Shown piece by piece: positions 25,082 through 33,862 of a stretch of 64,000 nucleotides of DNA. This DNA comes from Nocardia altamirensis NBRC 108246 (GTDB lineage: Bacteria > Actinomycetota > Actinomycetes > Mycobacteriales > Mycobacteriaceae). Position 1 is the stretch's first letter. The number at the start of each line of letters is the position of its first letter. Under the pieces are notes generated by a model. It worked only from the letters and a program-made list of their open reading frames with translations, was not told where the DNA came from and searched no databases. Both the position numbers and the translations under genes were made by a program. The stretch lies in the NCBI RefSeq assembly GCF_001612685.1, contig NZ_BDAY01000009.1, positions 226,899-290,898 of the forward strand, in the 5' to 3' direction.

Positions 25082-25954
25082 TCAGCAGTCTGTCTGGAAC
25101 GGGAAGCACGGGGTCGTGCGGGACGGCGCGGGCGGCCGGGGCGGGCTCGTCACACTGGTGGTCGGCGAAACCGGGTGTGAGGATTCGTGAGCCAATGAGT
25201 TGGCGATCACGCCGACGACGGCGATCATCCCGACGACCGCGACGGCGGCGACCACCCAGCCCGCGTAGGACTGTCGTTTCGTCGGGGGCCCGGGCGTCGG
25301 CTCGACCTTGGGTTTCGGCGGGCGCGGAATGACGCTCGGCGACTCCTGTGCCACCTGCTCGAACCCGGCGTCGACCAGCTCCTGACGGGGCGGCACACCG
25401 TCCGCGAGGCCGAGCGCGGTGCAGTCGCCGATCACCCGGTCGGCCGTCCACTTCCGCGGTCCTGCCGAAAAGCCCTCGAGATAGATGCGCAGCTCGGTCG
25501 CATCGGAGACGTTGCCGACGACGACGTCGAGGCCGGGCCGCAGGTTGGTGCGCGACGGGCGCACCACCGCACCGCGGAACGGAACGAGCAGCACCGCGCC
25601 GCACACATGCCCCGGATCGAGCAGCCCCTTTTCCAGCGCGCTCTTCACCGCGAAGATGCCGTGCTCCAGCCGATCGGACGGGCTGCCGGCCTGCTCGTCC
25701 AGGTCCGCGTCGGCATCGCTGATCCGCCACGGCCCGGCACCGGAGATGTTGAGAATGCCACTCTGCCTGCGCCGGAAGCCACGCACCTCCAGCACCGTGA
25801 GCCCGCGCGGCGTCCAGATCACCGCATCGATCTGTCGCCCGCCGACTTGGAGGTCGACCATGGCGAGCGCGGTCGACGGGTACGACCGCAGGCATTCGAC
25901 GAATTCTTGTTCGGCATCGGAGAGCTGCGCCCCGGGGTTGACCCTCACCAGCAT
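25082..25954 (-). CDS. Membrane-anchored NERD-domain (nuclease-related) protein
   Basis: 290 aa. The NERD domain covers roughly residues 1-195: LSDAEQEFVECLR, DLQVGGRQIDAVIWTPRGL and TVLEVRGF give the E...D...ExK-like core of the PD-(D/E)xK fold. The last position is Arg in EVR where Lys is usual. After a Pro-rich linker there is one membrane segment (GWVVAAVAVVGMIAVVGVIA, about residues 230-250) and a Ser/Pro-rich extracytoplasmic tail ending with two Cys. Activity is uncertain because of the Lys to Arg change. Convergent with the GntR gene. Confidence 0.75.
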   Translation of the reverse strand: MLVRVNPGAQLSDAEQEFVECLRSYPSTALAMVDLQVGGRQIDAVIWTPRGLTVLEVRGFRRRQSGILNISGAGPWRISDADADLDEQAGSPSDRLEHGIFAVKSALEKGLLDPGHVCGAVLLVPFRGAVVRPSRTNLRPGLDVVVGNVSDATELRIYLEGFSAGPRKWTADRVIGDCTALGLADGVPPRQELVDAGFEQVAQESPSVIPRPPKPKVEPTPGPPTKRQSYAGWVVAAVAVVGMIAVVGVIANSLAHESSHPVSPTTSVTSPPRPPAPSRTTPCFPFQTDC

Positions 25955-26257
25955 GTCGAGCTAGTCCGCCTCTCCGCGTCTCCAGGCCGCACTAGCGAGA
26001 GCCGCATTCGCTGCGCTCAGAGCCTGCTATCGAGTGCACGGTGAGCAGCAGGATTCCCCGACGAATTACCCCTGCGCTCACAAAAAGATCGTAACCGTGG
26101 AAACCTCACGCTGCGCAGGCAATTCGGCACGATGGTTCCGGTCAGCCCATTTCCGGCGCAGGTCGCACCCTCGATTCGACGGGTACTCGCCGGTAGGCTG
26201 ACGGCTCGGGCAGGCGCCGCCTGGCCGCACCCCTCACGCGAAGGTGGCGACCCACGC
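25955..26257. other. Intergenic stretch, no gene seen
   Basis: 303 bp between the divergent NERD and CMD genes. A CGGTAGGCTGACGG segment at about 26194-26207 contains TAGGCT, a plausible -10 for the CMD gene with a short leader. Nothing else recognised. Confidence 0.4.
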
Positions 26258-26803
26258 ATGGTTTCAACGCCGCGGCCACGCATTGCGCCCGGACGATTCC
26301 GGGAGCTCGGCCCGATCAACTGGGTGGTCTGGCAGGTACTTTCCCGTGCCGCTGGCACCGAGGACGCGCACCTGTTCAGCACGCTCGGCCGCACCAGGGG
26401 ACTGTTTCGCGGCTGGCTGCACTACTCGGGCAAGTTGATGCCGGGCGGGCGGCTGCCGCGGCACGAGTCGGAGCTGGTCATTCTGCGCGTCGCGCACCTG
26501 CGGAGCTGCGAGTACGAGATGGATCATCACATTCGCCTCGGCAGGCGGGCCGGGGTGACCGCGGAGATCCTCGACCGCGTGCGGGTCGGGCCGACGGCGC
26601 CGGACTGGTCGGACAAGCATCGGGCGCTGCTCGCTGTCGTCGACCAGATGGTCGAGACGCGGGACGTGGATGACGCGCACTGGGCCGACCTGGCCGCGCA
26701 CTACGACGAGCGGACACTGATCGAGATCGTGCTGCTGATCAACCAGTACGAGGGGTTGGCGGCCACCATCACCGCGCTGCGCATCCAACGCGACGGGATC
26801 TAG
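26258..26803 (+). CDS. Carboxymuconolactone decarboxylase (AhpD-like) family protein
   Basis: 181 aa. The conserved helix RHESELVILRVAHLRSCEYE followed by DHHIRLGRRAGVT is the CMD signature. The AhpD CxxC is not complete: one Cys (SCEYEMDHH) remains, so a peroxidase partner role like AhpD is less likely and a decarboxylase-like or unknown role is favoured. ATG 26258 begins MVSTPRPRIAPGRF; upstream in-frame starts give low-complexity sequence. Convergent with the TetR gene that follows. Confidence 0.8.
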   Translation: MVSTPRPRIAPGRFRELGPINWVVWQVLSRAAGTEDAHLFSTLGRTRGLFRGWLHYSGKLMPGGRLPRHESELVILRVAHLRSCEYEMDHHIRLGRRAGVTAEILDRVRVGPTAPDWSDKHRALLAVVDQMVETRDVDDAHWADLAAHYDERTLIEIVLLINQYEGLAATITALRIQRDGI

Positions 26804-26844
26804 CACCGCACGCTGCACGTCTCACTTGTCGATGAGACACAGGT

Positions 26845-27648
26845 TCAGCGCTCGCCGATGAGACGCGCCAGACCGTCGAGGACCCTGGCCAGCCCGAATT
26901 CGTAGGCATGGTCGGCGCTCACCGTCGAGTCGTACGCCTGGCCCGCCGCTTGCCCGACGCGGGCCGCCAGCGGAAACCGCTCGGCGTCGAACAGCTGCGC
27001 CAGCAGCGGCGCCGCGCGCTCCCACCACTGATGATCGGACATGGCGCTGTCCGCGGCGGCCCGCTCGGCATCGATCCCGATCCTGGCCACCGAGGTGACG
27101 AAGCCGAGCACGAAGGTCAGCGCCGCGTCCATCGTGACGTCGTCCAGGCCGAGGCCGTCGAACGCGCCCAGCTCGTGGTCGTACTTCGCGGTGAGGCCAG
27201 GCCCGAGCGGCGGGCGGGTGGTCGGCAGGTACGCGAGCCACGGATGCCTGGCCAGCAGCGCGCGATTGGCCGCGGCGATCGTGCCGACCCGATCGCGCCA
27301 CGGCAGGTCGGTCAGGTCCGCGCGGTCCATCTGGCCGTAGACCTTGTCCACCATCAGGTCGAGCAGTTCGGCTTTGCCAGGCACGTAGGTGTAGGTGGCC
27401 ATCGGGGTCAGGCCGAGCTCGGTCGCCACCGCGCGCATGGTGAGGGCGCCGATGCCTGCCGCGTCGGCGATCGCGATGGCCGCGTCGACGACGGCGTCGA
27501 TGCTGCTGCGTTGTTTCGGGCCACGGCTCGGACTCGGGTTCGCAGGCACCCGCCAGAGCAACTCCAGGGTGCGCACCGGATCGCCTGCGCCGCTTCGGTC
27601 TTGCTTGCCGCGGCGGTCGCCGGGCGCCCGTGCCGAGCCGTCGTCCAC
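26845..27648 (-). CDS. TetR-family regulator (TetR_C class)
   Basis: 267 aa. The HTH is at residues about 48-95 (AVVDAAIAIADAAGIGALTM, ATELGLTPMATYTYVPGKAEL), after a 45-residue lead. The C-terminal part with LLARHPWLAYLPTTRPPLGP and FVLGFVTSVARIG belongs to the tetracycline-repressor-like TetR_C family. It is divergent from a VOC gene over a palindrome and probably controls it. Confidence 0.85.
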   Translation of the reverse strand: MDDGSARAPGDRRGKQDRSGAGDPVRTLELLWRVPANPSPSRGPKQRSSIDAVVDAAIAIADAAGIGALTMRAVATELGLTPMATYTYVPGKAELLDLMVDKVYGQMDRADLTDLPWRDRVGTIAAANRALLARHPWLAYLPTTRPPLGPGLTAKYDHELGAFDGLGLDDVTMDAALTFVLGFVTSVARIGIDAERAAADSAMSDHQWWERAAPLLAQLFDAERFPLAARVGQAAGQAYDSTVSADHAYEFGLARVLDGLARLIGER

Positions 27649-27729
27649 CCTGCCCTCCTCAACTGGTCGAGTTCCGATCGTATCGATGTGATGTAGATCA
27701 CGGTGCGGCTGGGCTGGAATTTTTCTACA

Positions 27730-27744
27730 AAGTATAGCGTACTT
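27730..27744. promoter_or_regulatory. Palindromic operator, TetR/VOC intergenic
   Basis: AAGTATAGCGTACTT: 5-bp arms and 5-nt centre, overlapping a second palindrome GTACTTAGTAC (27739-27749). 33 bp from the VOC start codon. Probable TetR site. Confidence 0.5.
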
Positions 27745-27776
27745 AGTACATAATAAGTCTCGACCCGAGGAGAACC

Positions 27777-28154
27777 ATGCGCATCACCGCTTCCGCCCTC
27801 TCGCTCAACGTCGCCGATCCGCAAGCCTCGGCGAAGTTCCTCATCGACCACCTCGGTTTCGTCGAGAAGATGTCCGCCGACGGCTTCGTCTCGCTGGACC
27901 GGCCCGACGCCGGGCTCAACATGATCTACCTGCGCACCGGGCTGAAGACGTTCAAGCCGCAGAGCGCGGCGGGCAGCGCGGGCGAAGGACTGCTTGTCGT
28001 GTTCGTCGTCGACGACATCGACGGGGAGTACGCCAGGCTGCAGAGCGAGGGCGTGCCGATCGTCACGCCGATCGAGACCGAGGAGTGGGGCGAGCGCTAC
28101 TTCCAGATGCGCGACCCGAACGGGATCATCGTGCAGCTCGTGCAGTGGGTGTGA
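27777..28154 (+). CDS. VOC-family (glyoxalase/bleomycin-resistance fold) protein
   Basis: 125 aa, one VOC domain with two beta-alpha-beta-beta-beta units. SLNVADPQASAKFLIDHLGF and FQMRDPNGIIVQLVQW are typical, and the Glu/His metal positions are partly replaced. GAGGAGA 4 nt before the ATG is a good ribosome site. Function could be antibiotic binding, dioxygenase or lyase. Controlled by the divergent TetR by inference. Confidence 0.85.
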   Translation: MRITASALSLNVADPQASAKFLIDHLGFVEKMSADGFVSLDRPDAGLNMIYLRTGLKTFKPQSAAGSAGEGLLVVFVVDDIDGEYARLQSEGVPIVTPIETEEWGERYFQMRDPNGIIVQLVQWV

Positions 28155-28367
28155 ACCAGCGGCGTCTTGCGGACCGCCGGAACCTCACCGGGTTCATGCG
28201 GTTACCGAGTTCGATGAGGTCGTCGGCGACGAGAGCGTAAGCGCGGTGAGGTTCCGTGCAGTGGAACCACACCACGTTCACGTCGTCGCCGTCCGACCCT
28301 TATCGCCACAGACCTGCACCAGGTGCCGAATGCGCTCGACACCAGGCGATTACGTAGTGTCCGGCGA
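28155..28367. other. Intergenic stretch with a spaced inverted repeat
   Basis: 213 bp. CGGAACCTCACCG at 28178-28190 is repeated inverted at 28244-28256. A 51-codon minus-strand ORF (28126-28281, GTG start) has protein-like sequence (VVWFHCTEPHRAYALVADD), but no ribosome site and no known relative, and it overlaps the VOC gene end. It may be a small gene or a remnant. Confidence 0.3.
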
Positions 28368-29219
28368 TCAGCTCAGTGCCGCGCGGAACACCTCGATCGC
28401 CGGTGTCGACGCGCGGCCGAGCAGCTTCTGCAAGTCGCCGCTGTGTATGTCGAGGATGCCGCCGACGATGCCGGTTTCCGCGTCGCCGAGCACTTTCGCG
28501 TAGTCGGCGGGCACGCCTGCCTGGATGAGCCCGGCGACGTATTCGTCTTCCGACAGGTTCTCATAGCGGACCGGCGTACCCGCCGCCTCCGAAATGACCT
28601 GGGCCAGTTCGACATAGGTGAGATGCTCGTCACCGCCGAGCTCGTAGACCTGTCCGGCATGGCCGTCGGTGGTGAGCACCGTCGCGGCCACCGCGGCATA
28701 GTCGGCACGCGCGGCGCCTGCCACGCGACCCTCGCCCGCCGCACCGTGCAGCACACCGGACTCGACCGCGTGCGCGAGTCCGCCGAGGTAGTTCTCCCAG
28801 TACCACCCGTTGCGCAGAATCACATGCGGGACAGTCGAATCCGCAAGCAACGCTTCGGTGCCGATGTGTTCCTTCGCGAGGATCAGCGGGCTTTCCGCCC
28901 CGCGCGGAATGCTGGTATAGGCGAGTAGTTCCACGCCCGCACGCTCGGCGGCGCGAATGACGTTGCCGTGTTGGACTACTCGGTTGCCGAACTCGTTACC
29001 GGAGACCAGCAGCACCCGGTCGACACCGGTGAGCGCGCGGTCGAGTGCGGCGACGTCGTCATAGCTCGCCTGCCGGACGTCCACGCCACGCTCGGCCAGG
29101 TCGGCCACCTTCTGCGGATCACGCACGATCGCGACGACCGGCGTCGCTCCGATGCGCAGCAGTTCTTCCACGACGAGACGGCCCAGTTGTCCACTGGCTC
29201 CGGTGACGGCAACGGTCAT
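28368..29219 (-). CDS. NmrA-like NAD(P)H-binding oxidoreductase (QorB type)
   Basis: 283 aa atypical short-chain dehydrogenase. The Rossmann motif VTGASGQLGRLVVEELLR opens the protein. ILRNGWYWENYLGGL and YELGGDEHLTYVELA match the QorB/YtfG quinone oxidoreductase branch of the NmrA family. It probably reduces quinones with NAD(P)H. Divergent from a HxlR regulator; the usual qorB-hxlR pairing in bacteria supports stress-responsive control. Confidence 0.88.
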   Translation of the reverse strand: MTVAVTGASGQLGRLVVEELLRIGATPVVAIVRDPQKVADLAERGVDVRQASYDDVAALDRALTGVDRVLLVSGNEFGNRVVQHGNVIRAAERAGVELLAYTSIPRGAESPLILAKEHIGTEALLADSTVPHVILRNGWYWENYLGGLAHAVESGVLHGAAGEGRVAGAARADYAAVAATVLTTDGHAGQVYELGGDEHLTYVELAQVISEAAGTPVRYENLSEDEYVAGLIQAGVPADYAKVLGDAETGIVGGILDIHSGDLQKLLGRASTPAIEVFRAALS

Positions 29220-29260
29220 GACTACCTCCTAGAGTAGGTACGGCTTGATAAGCACTAACT

Positions 29261-29276
29261 AATAGTAAGTACTATT
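29261..29276. promoter_or_regulatory. Palindromic operator, oxidoreductase/HxlR intergenic
   Basis: AATAGTAAGTACTATT: 7-bp perfect arms, 2-nt centre, midway between the divergent genes. Likely HxlR site. Confidence 0.6.
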
Positions 29277-29305
29277 CATTCCTACACCACTATGGGCACG
29301 GTGGG

Positions 29306-29311
29306 TACCAT
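29306..29311 (+). promoter_or_regulatory. Putative -10 element of the HxlR gene (leaderless)
   Basis: TACCAT with 7 nt to ATG 29319. Confidence 0.4.
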
Positions 29312-29318
29312 CGGATTC

Positions 29319-29717
29319 ATGAGTACGCAGCACGCATCGTCGCCAGCCGTCGACGATCCGACGCTAGAAGCCGACGTCTTCGCACGAAACTGCACGTCAC
29401 GACCGGTTCTGCAGAATGTCGCGAGCCGATGGGGCACCCTCGCCCTCGTCGCACTACGCGAAGGTCCCTACCGATTCAGCGCATTGCGCAGGCGCGTCGA
29501 CGGCGTCAGCGAACGCATGCTCTCGCAGACCCTGCAAGCACTGGAGCGCGACGGCATGGTGCACCGCGAAGTGCACGAAACCATCCCGCCGCGTGTCGAA
29601 TACACGCTGACCGAGCTCGGCGCCGAGGTCGCCGACCAGCTCGAATCGCTCATCCAGGTGGTCGAGCGAAACATGCCGAAGGTGCGCGAAGCCCAAGCCG
29701 TCTATCACCGCGACTGA
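29319..29717 (+). CDS. HxlR-family winged-helix regulator
   Basis: 132 aa. NCTSRPVLQNVASRWGTLAL and RFSALRRRVDGVSERMLSQTL form the HxlR wHTH, with one Cys in the position that senses electrophiles or oxidants in relatives (RNCTSRP). ATG 29319 is preferred over the upstream codon at 29292 because of the -10 spacing. It controls the divergent quinone oxidoreductase by inference. Confidence 0.9.
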   Translation: MSTQHASSPAVDDPTLEADVFARNCTSRPVLQNVASRWGTLALVALREGPYRFSALRRRVDGVSERMLSQTLQALERDGMVHREVHETIPPRVEYTLTELGAEVADQLESLIQVVERNMPKVREAQAVYHRD

Positions 29718-29767
29718 CGGCGCGCCGCTGCGGGAAGAGACCGAGATCACCGCCGGTTGATACCGGC

Positions 29768-30184
29768 ATGGACCTCGTCTCCGCGCTCGATTTCGCCCGC
29801 ACCCACCAGCGTTCGGTGCTGACCACGATCCGCCGCAACGGCCGCCCGCAACTGTCCAACGTGCTGCACGTGGTCGGCGACGACGGCGTCCTCCGGATCT
29901 CCATCACCGCCGATCGCGCGAAGTACCACAATCTCGTCCGCGACCCATGGGCCGCCATCCACGTCACCCGCGACGACTTCTTCGCCTACGCCGTCCTCGA
30001 AGGCATCGCCGACGTCACCCCGGTCGCCGCCGACCCCGCCGACCCCACCGTCGACGCCCTGGTCGACTACTACCGCGCCGCCTCCGGCGAACACCCCGAC
30101 TGGGACGAATACCGCCGAGCCATGGTCACCGACCACCGCGCCCTCGTCCGCTTCACCCCCAACCACGCCTACGGCCTGCTCTGA
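29768..30184 (+). CDS. PPOX-class F420-dependent enzyme
   Basis: 138 aa split-barrel flavin/F420 protein. RSVLTTIRRNGRPQLSNVLH at the N-terminus, KYHNLVRDPWAAIHVTRDD and the C-terminal ALVRFTPNHAYGL are standard for actinobacterial F420-dependent reductases (Rv1155-like). It would reduce an unknown substrate with F420H2. No ribosome site seen. Confidence 0.88.
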   Translation: MDLVSALDFARTHQRSVLTTIRRNGRPQLSNVLHVVGDDGVLRISITADRAKYHNLVRDPWAAIHVTRDDFFAYAVLEGIADVTPVAADPADPTVDALVDYYRAASGEHPDWDEYRRAMVTDHRALVRFTPNHAYGLL

Positions 30185-30201
30185 CCGATAGACGGCGGTG
30201 A

Positions 30202-30909
30202 TCAGTGTTGGAGGAGGTCGGAGACGGTGACGAAACGGTAACCGGCGGTGCGGAGTTCGGTGATGATGCGGGGGATGGCGGCGAGGGAGTCGGCGCCGTG
30301 TTTGTGCATGACGTGGAGCAGGATGATGGAGCCTGGGCGAGCTTTGCTGACGGTGTCGGCGACGATCTCGTCGGTGGTGGCGATCGTGCCGGAGTCGGGT
30401 TCGATGTCCCAGGTGACCGTGGTGCGGCGGTGTTCGGCGAGATAGTGCGGTAGGGACCAGAGTTTCTTGCCGTTGGGTGGGCGGAAAGTGACGGGTCCCT
30501 GGTAGCCGGTTTTGCTGATTTCGGCGTCGGTGCGTTCGATTTCGTCGCGGACGGTGTCGGCGGAGACCAGGACCATACGGCGGTGGGTGTAGGTGTGATT
30601 GCCGATTTCGTGGCCTGCGGCGGCGATGGCCCTGCCGTAGTCGGGGTGGGCGGCGAGGTCGCTGCCGACCAGGTAGAAGGTGGCCGGAACCTGTGCTTCG
30701 GCAAGGGTTTTCAGAACGTCGGGGGTGCGGTCGGTCGGCCCGTCGTCGAGGGTGAGGGCGACAACCTTGTCGGTGGTGTCGACCCGCGACACCAAATGCC
30801 CTGCCAGTTGAAAGGTGCGCGAGTTCATCAGGAAATAGCCGCCGACAGCGAGGACGAGCACGATGACGAGAACCAGCACACCACCGATGAGCCCTTTGCG
30901 CCGCATCAT
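30202..30909 (-). CDS. Membrane-anchored polysaccharide deacetylase (NodB domain)
   Basis: 235 aa. N-terminal membrane anchor (GGVLVLVIVLVLAVGGYFLM, about residues 9-28) then a carbohydrate esterase 4 domain outside the membrane. Motifs: ALTLDDGPT (MT1, catalytic Asp and metal Asp), GHEIGNHTYTHRRM (MT2, two metal His), FRPPNGKK (MT3), WDIEPDS (MT4) and ILLHVM (MT5). All are present, so it should be active, probably on peptidoglycan or N-acetylated glycans. Confidence 0.9.
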   Translation of the reverse strand: MMRRKGLIGGVLVLVIVLVLAVGGYFLMNSRTFQLAGHLVSRVDTTDKVVALTLDDGPTDRTPDVLKTLAEAQVPATFYLVGSDLAAHPDYGRAIAAAGHEIGNHTYTHRRMVLVSADTVRDEIERTDAEISKTGYQGPVTFRPPNGKKLWSLPHYLAEHRRTTVTWDIEPDSGTIATTDEIVADTVSKARPGSIILLHVMHKHGADSLAAIPRIITELRTAGYRFVTVSDLLQH

Positions 30910-30936
30910 TGCTGTCTAGCAGGTTCGCGCCGACAA

Positions 30937-30980
30937 CGAAAACGGTGGCGCCCGAACCTTTCCAGGCCGGACGCCACCGT
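30937..30980 (-). terminator. Rho-independent terminator of lpd
   Basis: Minus strand: ACGGTGGCG pairs with CGCCACCGT (9 bp), followed by TTTTCGTT. It lies 18 nt past the lpd stop. Confidence 0.8.
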
Positions 30981-30997
30981 CGAAGTACGCAGCGAGC

Positions 30998-32401
30998 TCA
31001 GAAGTTGATCATGTGCCCGGCGAGCCCGTGGAAGGCTTCCTGCAGCGCTTCGCTGAGCGTCGGGTGGGTGTGCACGTTGCGGGTCAGCTCGTTGACGGTG
31101 AGGTCCCACTTCTGGGCCAGCGTCAGCTCAGGCAGCAGCTCGGAGACGTCGGGGCCGATGAGGTGGCCGCCGAGCAGTTCGCCGTACTTGGCGTCGGCGA
31201 CCAGCTTGACGAAACCGGTCGGATCGCCGAGGCCGTGCGCCTTGCCGTTGGCGGTGAACGGGAAGGTCGCGACCTTCACGTCATAGCCCTCGTCGCGCGC
31301 CTGCTGCTCGGTGAGACCGAAGCTGGCGACCTGCGGCTGACAGAAGGTGGCGCGCGGCATCATCCGGTAGTCACCGAGGGTGACGGTGTCCGCACCCGCG
31401 ATGGTCTCGGCGGCGACCACACCCTGCGCCTCCGCGACATGCGCGAGCTGCAGCTTCGCGGTGACGTCACCGATGGCGTAGATGTGCGGCACGTTGGTGC
31501 GCATGTAGTCGTCGATCGCGATGGCGCCGCGGTCGGTGAGCTGGACGCCCGCCGCCTCGAGGCCGTAGCCCTCGACGCGGGGAGCGAAGCCGACGGCCTG
31601 CAGCACCTTGTCGACGGTGACCGTCTCCACGTTGCCGGACTTGTTGTCCTTGATCGCGACGGTGACCTTCGAGCCGTCGTCGTCGATGGACTGCACGGCG
31701 GCACCGGTGGTGATGGTGATCCCGAGCTTCTTGTACTGCTTGGTGATCTCCTTGGACACATCGACGTCCTCGTTCGGCAGCGCGCGGTCGAGGAACTCGA
31801 CGATGCGCACGTCGACGCCGTAGTTCTTGAGGACGTAGCCGAACTCCATGCCGATCGCGCCCGCGCCGACGATCAGGATCGAGCCGGGCAGGTCGCGGGT
31901 GAGGATCTGCTCCTCGTAGGTGACCACGTTGTCGCTGAGCTTGGTGCCGGGCAGCAGCTTGGTGACGGTGCCCGTCGCGATGATCACGTTGTCGAAGGTG
32001 ACGGTCTCGGTTCCGCCCTTCGACAACTCGACCGACAGGGTGTTCGCGTCGGTGAAGGTGCCCTTGCCGTCGAACTCGTCGATCTTGTTCTTCTTCATCA
32101 GGAAGTGGACGCCCTTGACTCGGCCGTCCGCCACCTTGCGGCTGCGGTCGAACGCAACCCCGAAGTCGAAGTTCACCTCACCGGAGATGCCGAAGGTCTT
32201 GGCTTCCTTCGTGAAGATATGGGCCAGCTCGGCGTTGCGCAGCAGCGCCTTGGAAGGGATGCAGCCCACGTTGAGGCAGACACCACCCCAATACTTCTGC
32301 TCGACGATCGCGGTACGGAGGCCAAGTTGTGCCGCGCGGATGGCGGCGACATAACCGCCAGGACCGGCACCGAGAACGACAACGTCGTAATGGGAAGTCA
32401 C
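30998..32401 (-). CDS. lpd: Dihydrolipoyl dehydrogenase
   Basis: 467 aa FAD-dependent E3 subunit of 2-oxoacid dehydrogenase complexes; in mycobacteria LpdC also serves peroxidase defence. The redox disulfide [13 protein letters not shown] (Cys42, Cys47), FAD loop [16 protein letters not shown] loop [15 protein letters not shown] and the C-terminal His-Glu dyad in HTHPTLSE are all present. GTG 32401 starts MTSHYDVVV; a longer in-frame ORF to 32578 is rejected because a TAGGCT element sits 7 nt before this GTG. No E1/E2 genes are nearby. Confidence 0.95.
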   Translation of the reverse strand: MTSHYDVVVLGAGPGGYVAAIRAAQLGLRTAIVEQKYWGGVCLNVGCIPSKALLRNAELAHIFTKEAKTFGISGEVNFDFGVAFDRSRKVADGRVKGVHFLMKKNKIDEFDGKGTFTDANTLSVELSKGGTETVTFDNVIIATGTVTKLLPGTKLSDNVVTYEEQILTRDLPGSILIVGAGAIGMEFGYVLKNYGVDVRIVEFLDRALPNEDVDVSKEITKQYKKLGITITTGAAVQSIDDDGSKVTVAIKDNKSGNVETVTVDKVLQAVGFAPRVEGYGLEAAGVQLTDRGAIAIDDYMRTNVPHIYAIGDVTAKLQLAHVAEAQGVVAAETIAGADTVTLGDYRMMPRATFCQPQVASFGLTEQQARDEGYDVKVATFPFTANGKAHGLGDPTGFVKLVADAKYGELLGGHLIGPDVSELLPELTLAQKWDLTVNELTRNVHTHPTLSEALQEAFHGLAGHMINF

Positions 32402-32408
32402 GCTGTCG

Positions 32409-32414
32409 AGCCTA
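32409..32414 (-). promoter_or_regulatory. Putative -10 element of lpd (leaderless)
   Basis: TAGGCT on the minus strand, 7 nt from GTG 32401. Confidence 0.45.
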
Positions 32415-32535
32415 ACTCTGTTGCTTGGAGTTGGCCCACCGGTCCCCCGCAACATTGAGCCGTGCGCCACAACCGGGCGGGAAAGTCCGGTGCGTACTGC
32501 ACCTATCGGGTACGGGAGTGCCACTCGTCGCGCGT

Positions 32536-32541
32536 TAATGT
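32536..32541 (+). promoter_or_regulatory. Putative -10 element of the AraC-like gene (leaderless)
   Basis: TAATGT with 6 nt to GTG 32548. Just upstream, 32518-32530 (GTGCCACTCGTCG) matches the right arm of the 61-bp palindromes. Confidence 0.35.
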
Positions 32542-32547
32542 TGGCGC

Positions 32548-33621
32548 GTGGTGGATCAATCGACGCGAGCTGATCCACGCACGTCGGCCGACTCGGATCG
32601 GTCCGGGCCTGGGTCGCTGCTCGACGGGACCGCCTCGACGCACCTCATCCGGTTGGTTCGCGATACGGCGCGACGGACCGGGGTCGCCGAGGAACAACTG
32701 GCCGCCATCCACGGCGTGGACGACACCGCGTTGGCGGGCGAGCTCAACCGGATCCCGCTGCATTCGCTGCTCCGACTGTGGGAACTACTCGCGACGGCAA
32801 GGCCGGAGCCCGGCGCGGGTCTCGCGGTCGTCGCTGCCGCACCGCTCGGCACCCTGACCACGTGGGACTACCTCGTCACCAACGGCCCGACCCTCGCCGA
32901 CGCGCTCGGTGCCGCGCAGCCGTACCACCGGCTGGTCACCGCGGCCGCCGAAGGCTTCGGCCTGACCCAGGACGGTGACCTGACCGTCGAGTTCCGCACC
33001 ACCGCAGGGGATCCGGCGGTCGCCGCGGTGATCAACGAGTACGTGCTTGCGTACTACCTGCGGCGGGCGCGCGAGGCGACCGGTCGCCAGGTCGTCCCGG
33101 CGCGCGTCGCGTTCAGCCGGGCCGCGCCGCGCAATCACGACGCACTGACCGCCGCGTTCGGCACGGATCGCATCGAATTCGACGCTCCCGCAGACACCAT
33201 CACGTTCCGCGCCGACGATGCGACCGCTCCTTTGCCGCGCGCCGACCCGATGCTCGCCGACCTACTGCGCAGTCACGCCGACCTGGTGTTGGCCACCGCA
33301 CGCCCGATCCCCGGACCGCTCGAGGCGTTCCGCATCGCCCTCGCCGCCGCGCTCACCGCGGGTGATCCGTCGCTGACCTCGGTCGCGCATCGGATGGCGG
33401 TCAGTCCGCGCACCCTGCAACGCCAGCTCGCCGAACACGGCACCACGTGGCGCCACGAATTCGATCTCGTCCGGTACGAGCAAGCGAAAACCCTACTCGC
33501 CGAAGGACGTTTGACCACCTCCGCGATCGCAACCCGGCTCGGCTTCACCGACGACCGCGCCCTGCGCAAAGCCTTCCACCGCTGGAGCGGCACCTCCCCC
33601 ACCCGTTCGCGCCTCGCTTAG
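32548..33621 (+). CDS. AraC-family regulator (OruR/ArgR-like, arabinose-binding N-domain)
   Basis: 357 aa. The N-terminal HxxxA-type sensor domain (residues about 30-220) matches the Arabinose_bd family of AraC regulators such as OruR. The C-terminal double HTH reads [20 protein letters not shown] and [20 protein letters not shown], ending with RWSGTSP. Divergent from lpd, 146 bp apart. Its TAG stop is part of palindromic repeat copy 4. Target unknown. Confidence 0.88.
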   Translation: MVDQSTRADPRTSADSDRSGPGSLLDGTASTHLIRLVRDTARRTGVAEEQLAAIHGVDDTALAGELNRIPLHSLLRLWELLATARPEPGAGLAVVAAAPLGTLTTWDYLVTNGPTLADALGAAQPYHRLVTAAAEGFGLTQDGDLTVEFRTTAGDPAVAAVINEYVLAYYLRRAREATGRQVVPARVAFSRAAPRNHDALTAAFGTDRIEFDAPADTITFRADDATAPLPRADPMLADLLRSHADLVLATARPIPGPLEAFRIALAAALTAGDPSLTSVAHRMAVSPRTLQRQLAEHGTTWRHEFDLVRYEQAKTLLAEGRLTTSAIATRLGFTDDRALRKAFHRWSGTSPTRSRLA

Positions 33622-33680
33622 CGAGTGGCACATGGCTGCGGCGTTTGTCGAGAGGACCTCTCCACCATGTGCCACTCGTT
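33620..33680 (-). repeat. 61-bp palindromic repeat, copy 4 (reverse, diverged)
   Basis: Arms CGAGTGGCACA (33622-33632) and TGTGCCACTCG (33668-33678), perfect 11 bp. The core is diverged from copies 1-3 but keeps the ATGGCTGCGGC segment. It overlaps the AraC-gene stop codon. Confidence 0.88.
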
Positions 33681-33862
33681 GGTGAATATCCGGCAGGAGG
33701 GCGGGCCGCAGCCGACAGTTGCTGATCGGTTCACCTGGGAAAACAGGGTGGCGCGAATGGACCGGGTGGCGGCGTCGGCGGACCTGGGAACGAGTGCCCT
33801 GCGCTCATAGCGTTTGTCGTACCGGATCGGAGCGGTTCGGACAGCGAAGAAGAGGCAGAGCA

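Noticed and set aside
32402..32578. N-terminal extension of lpd to 32578
   Set aside because: The extra 59 residues are not part of any dihydrolipoyl dehydrogenase, and a -10-like TAGGCT precedes the GTG at 32401.
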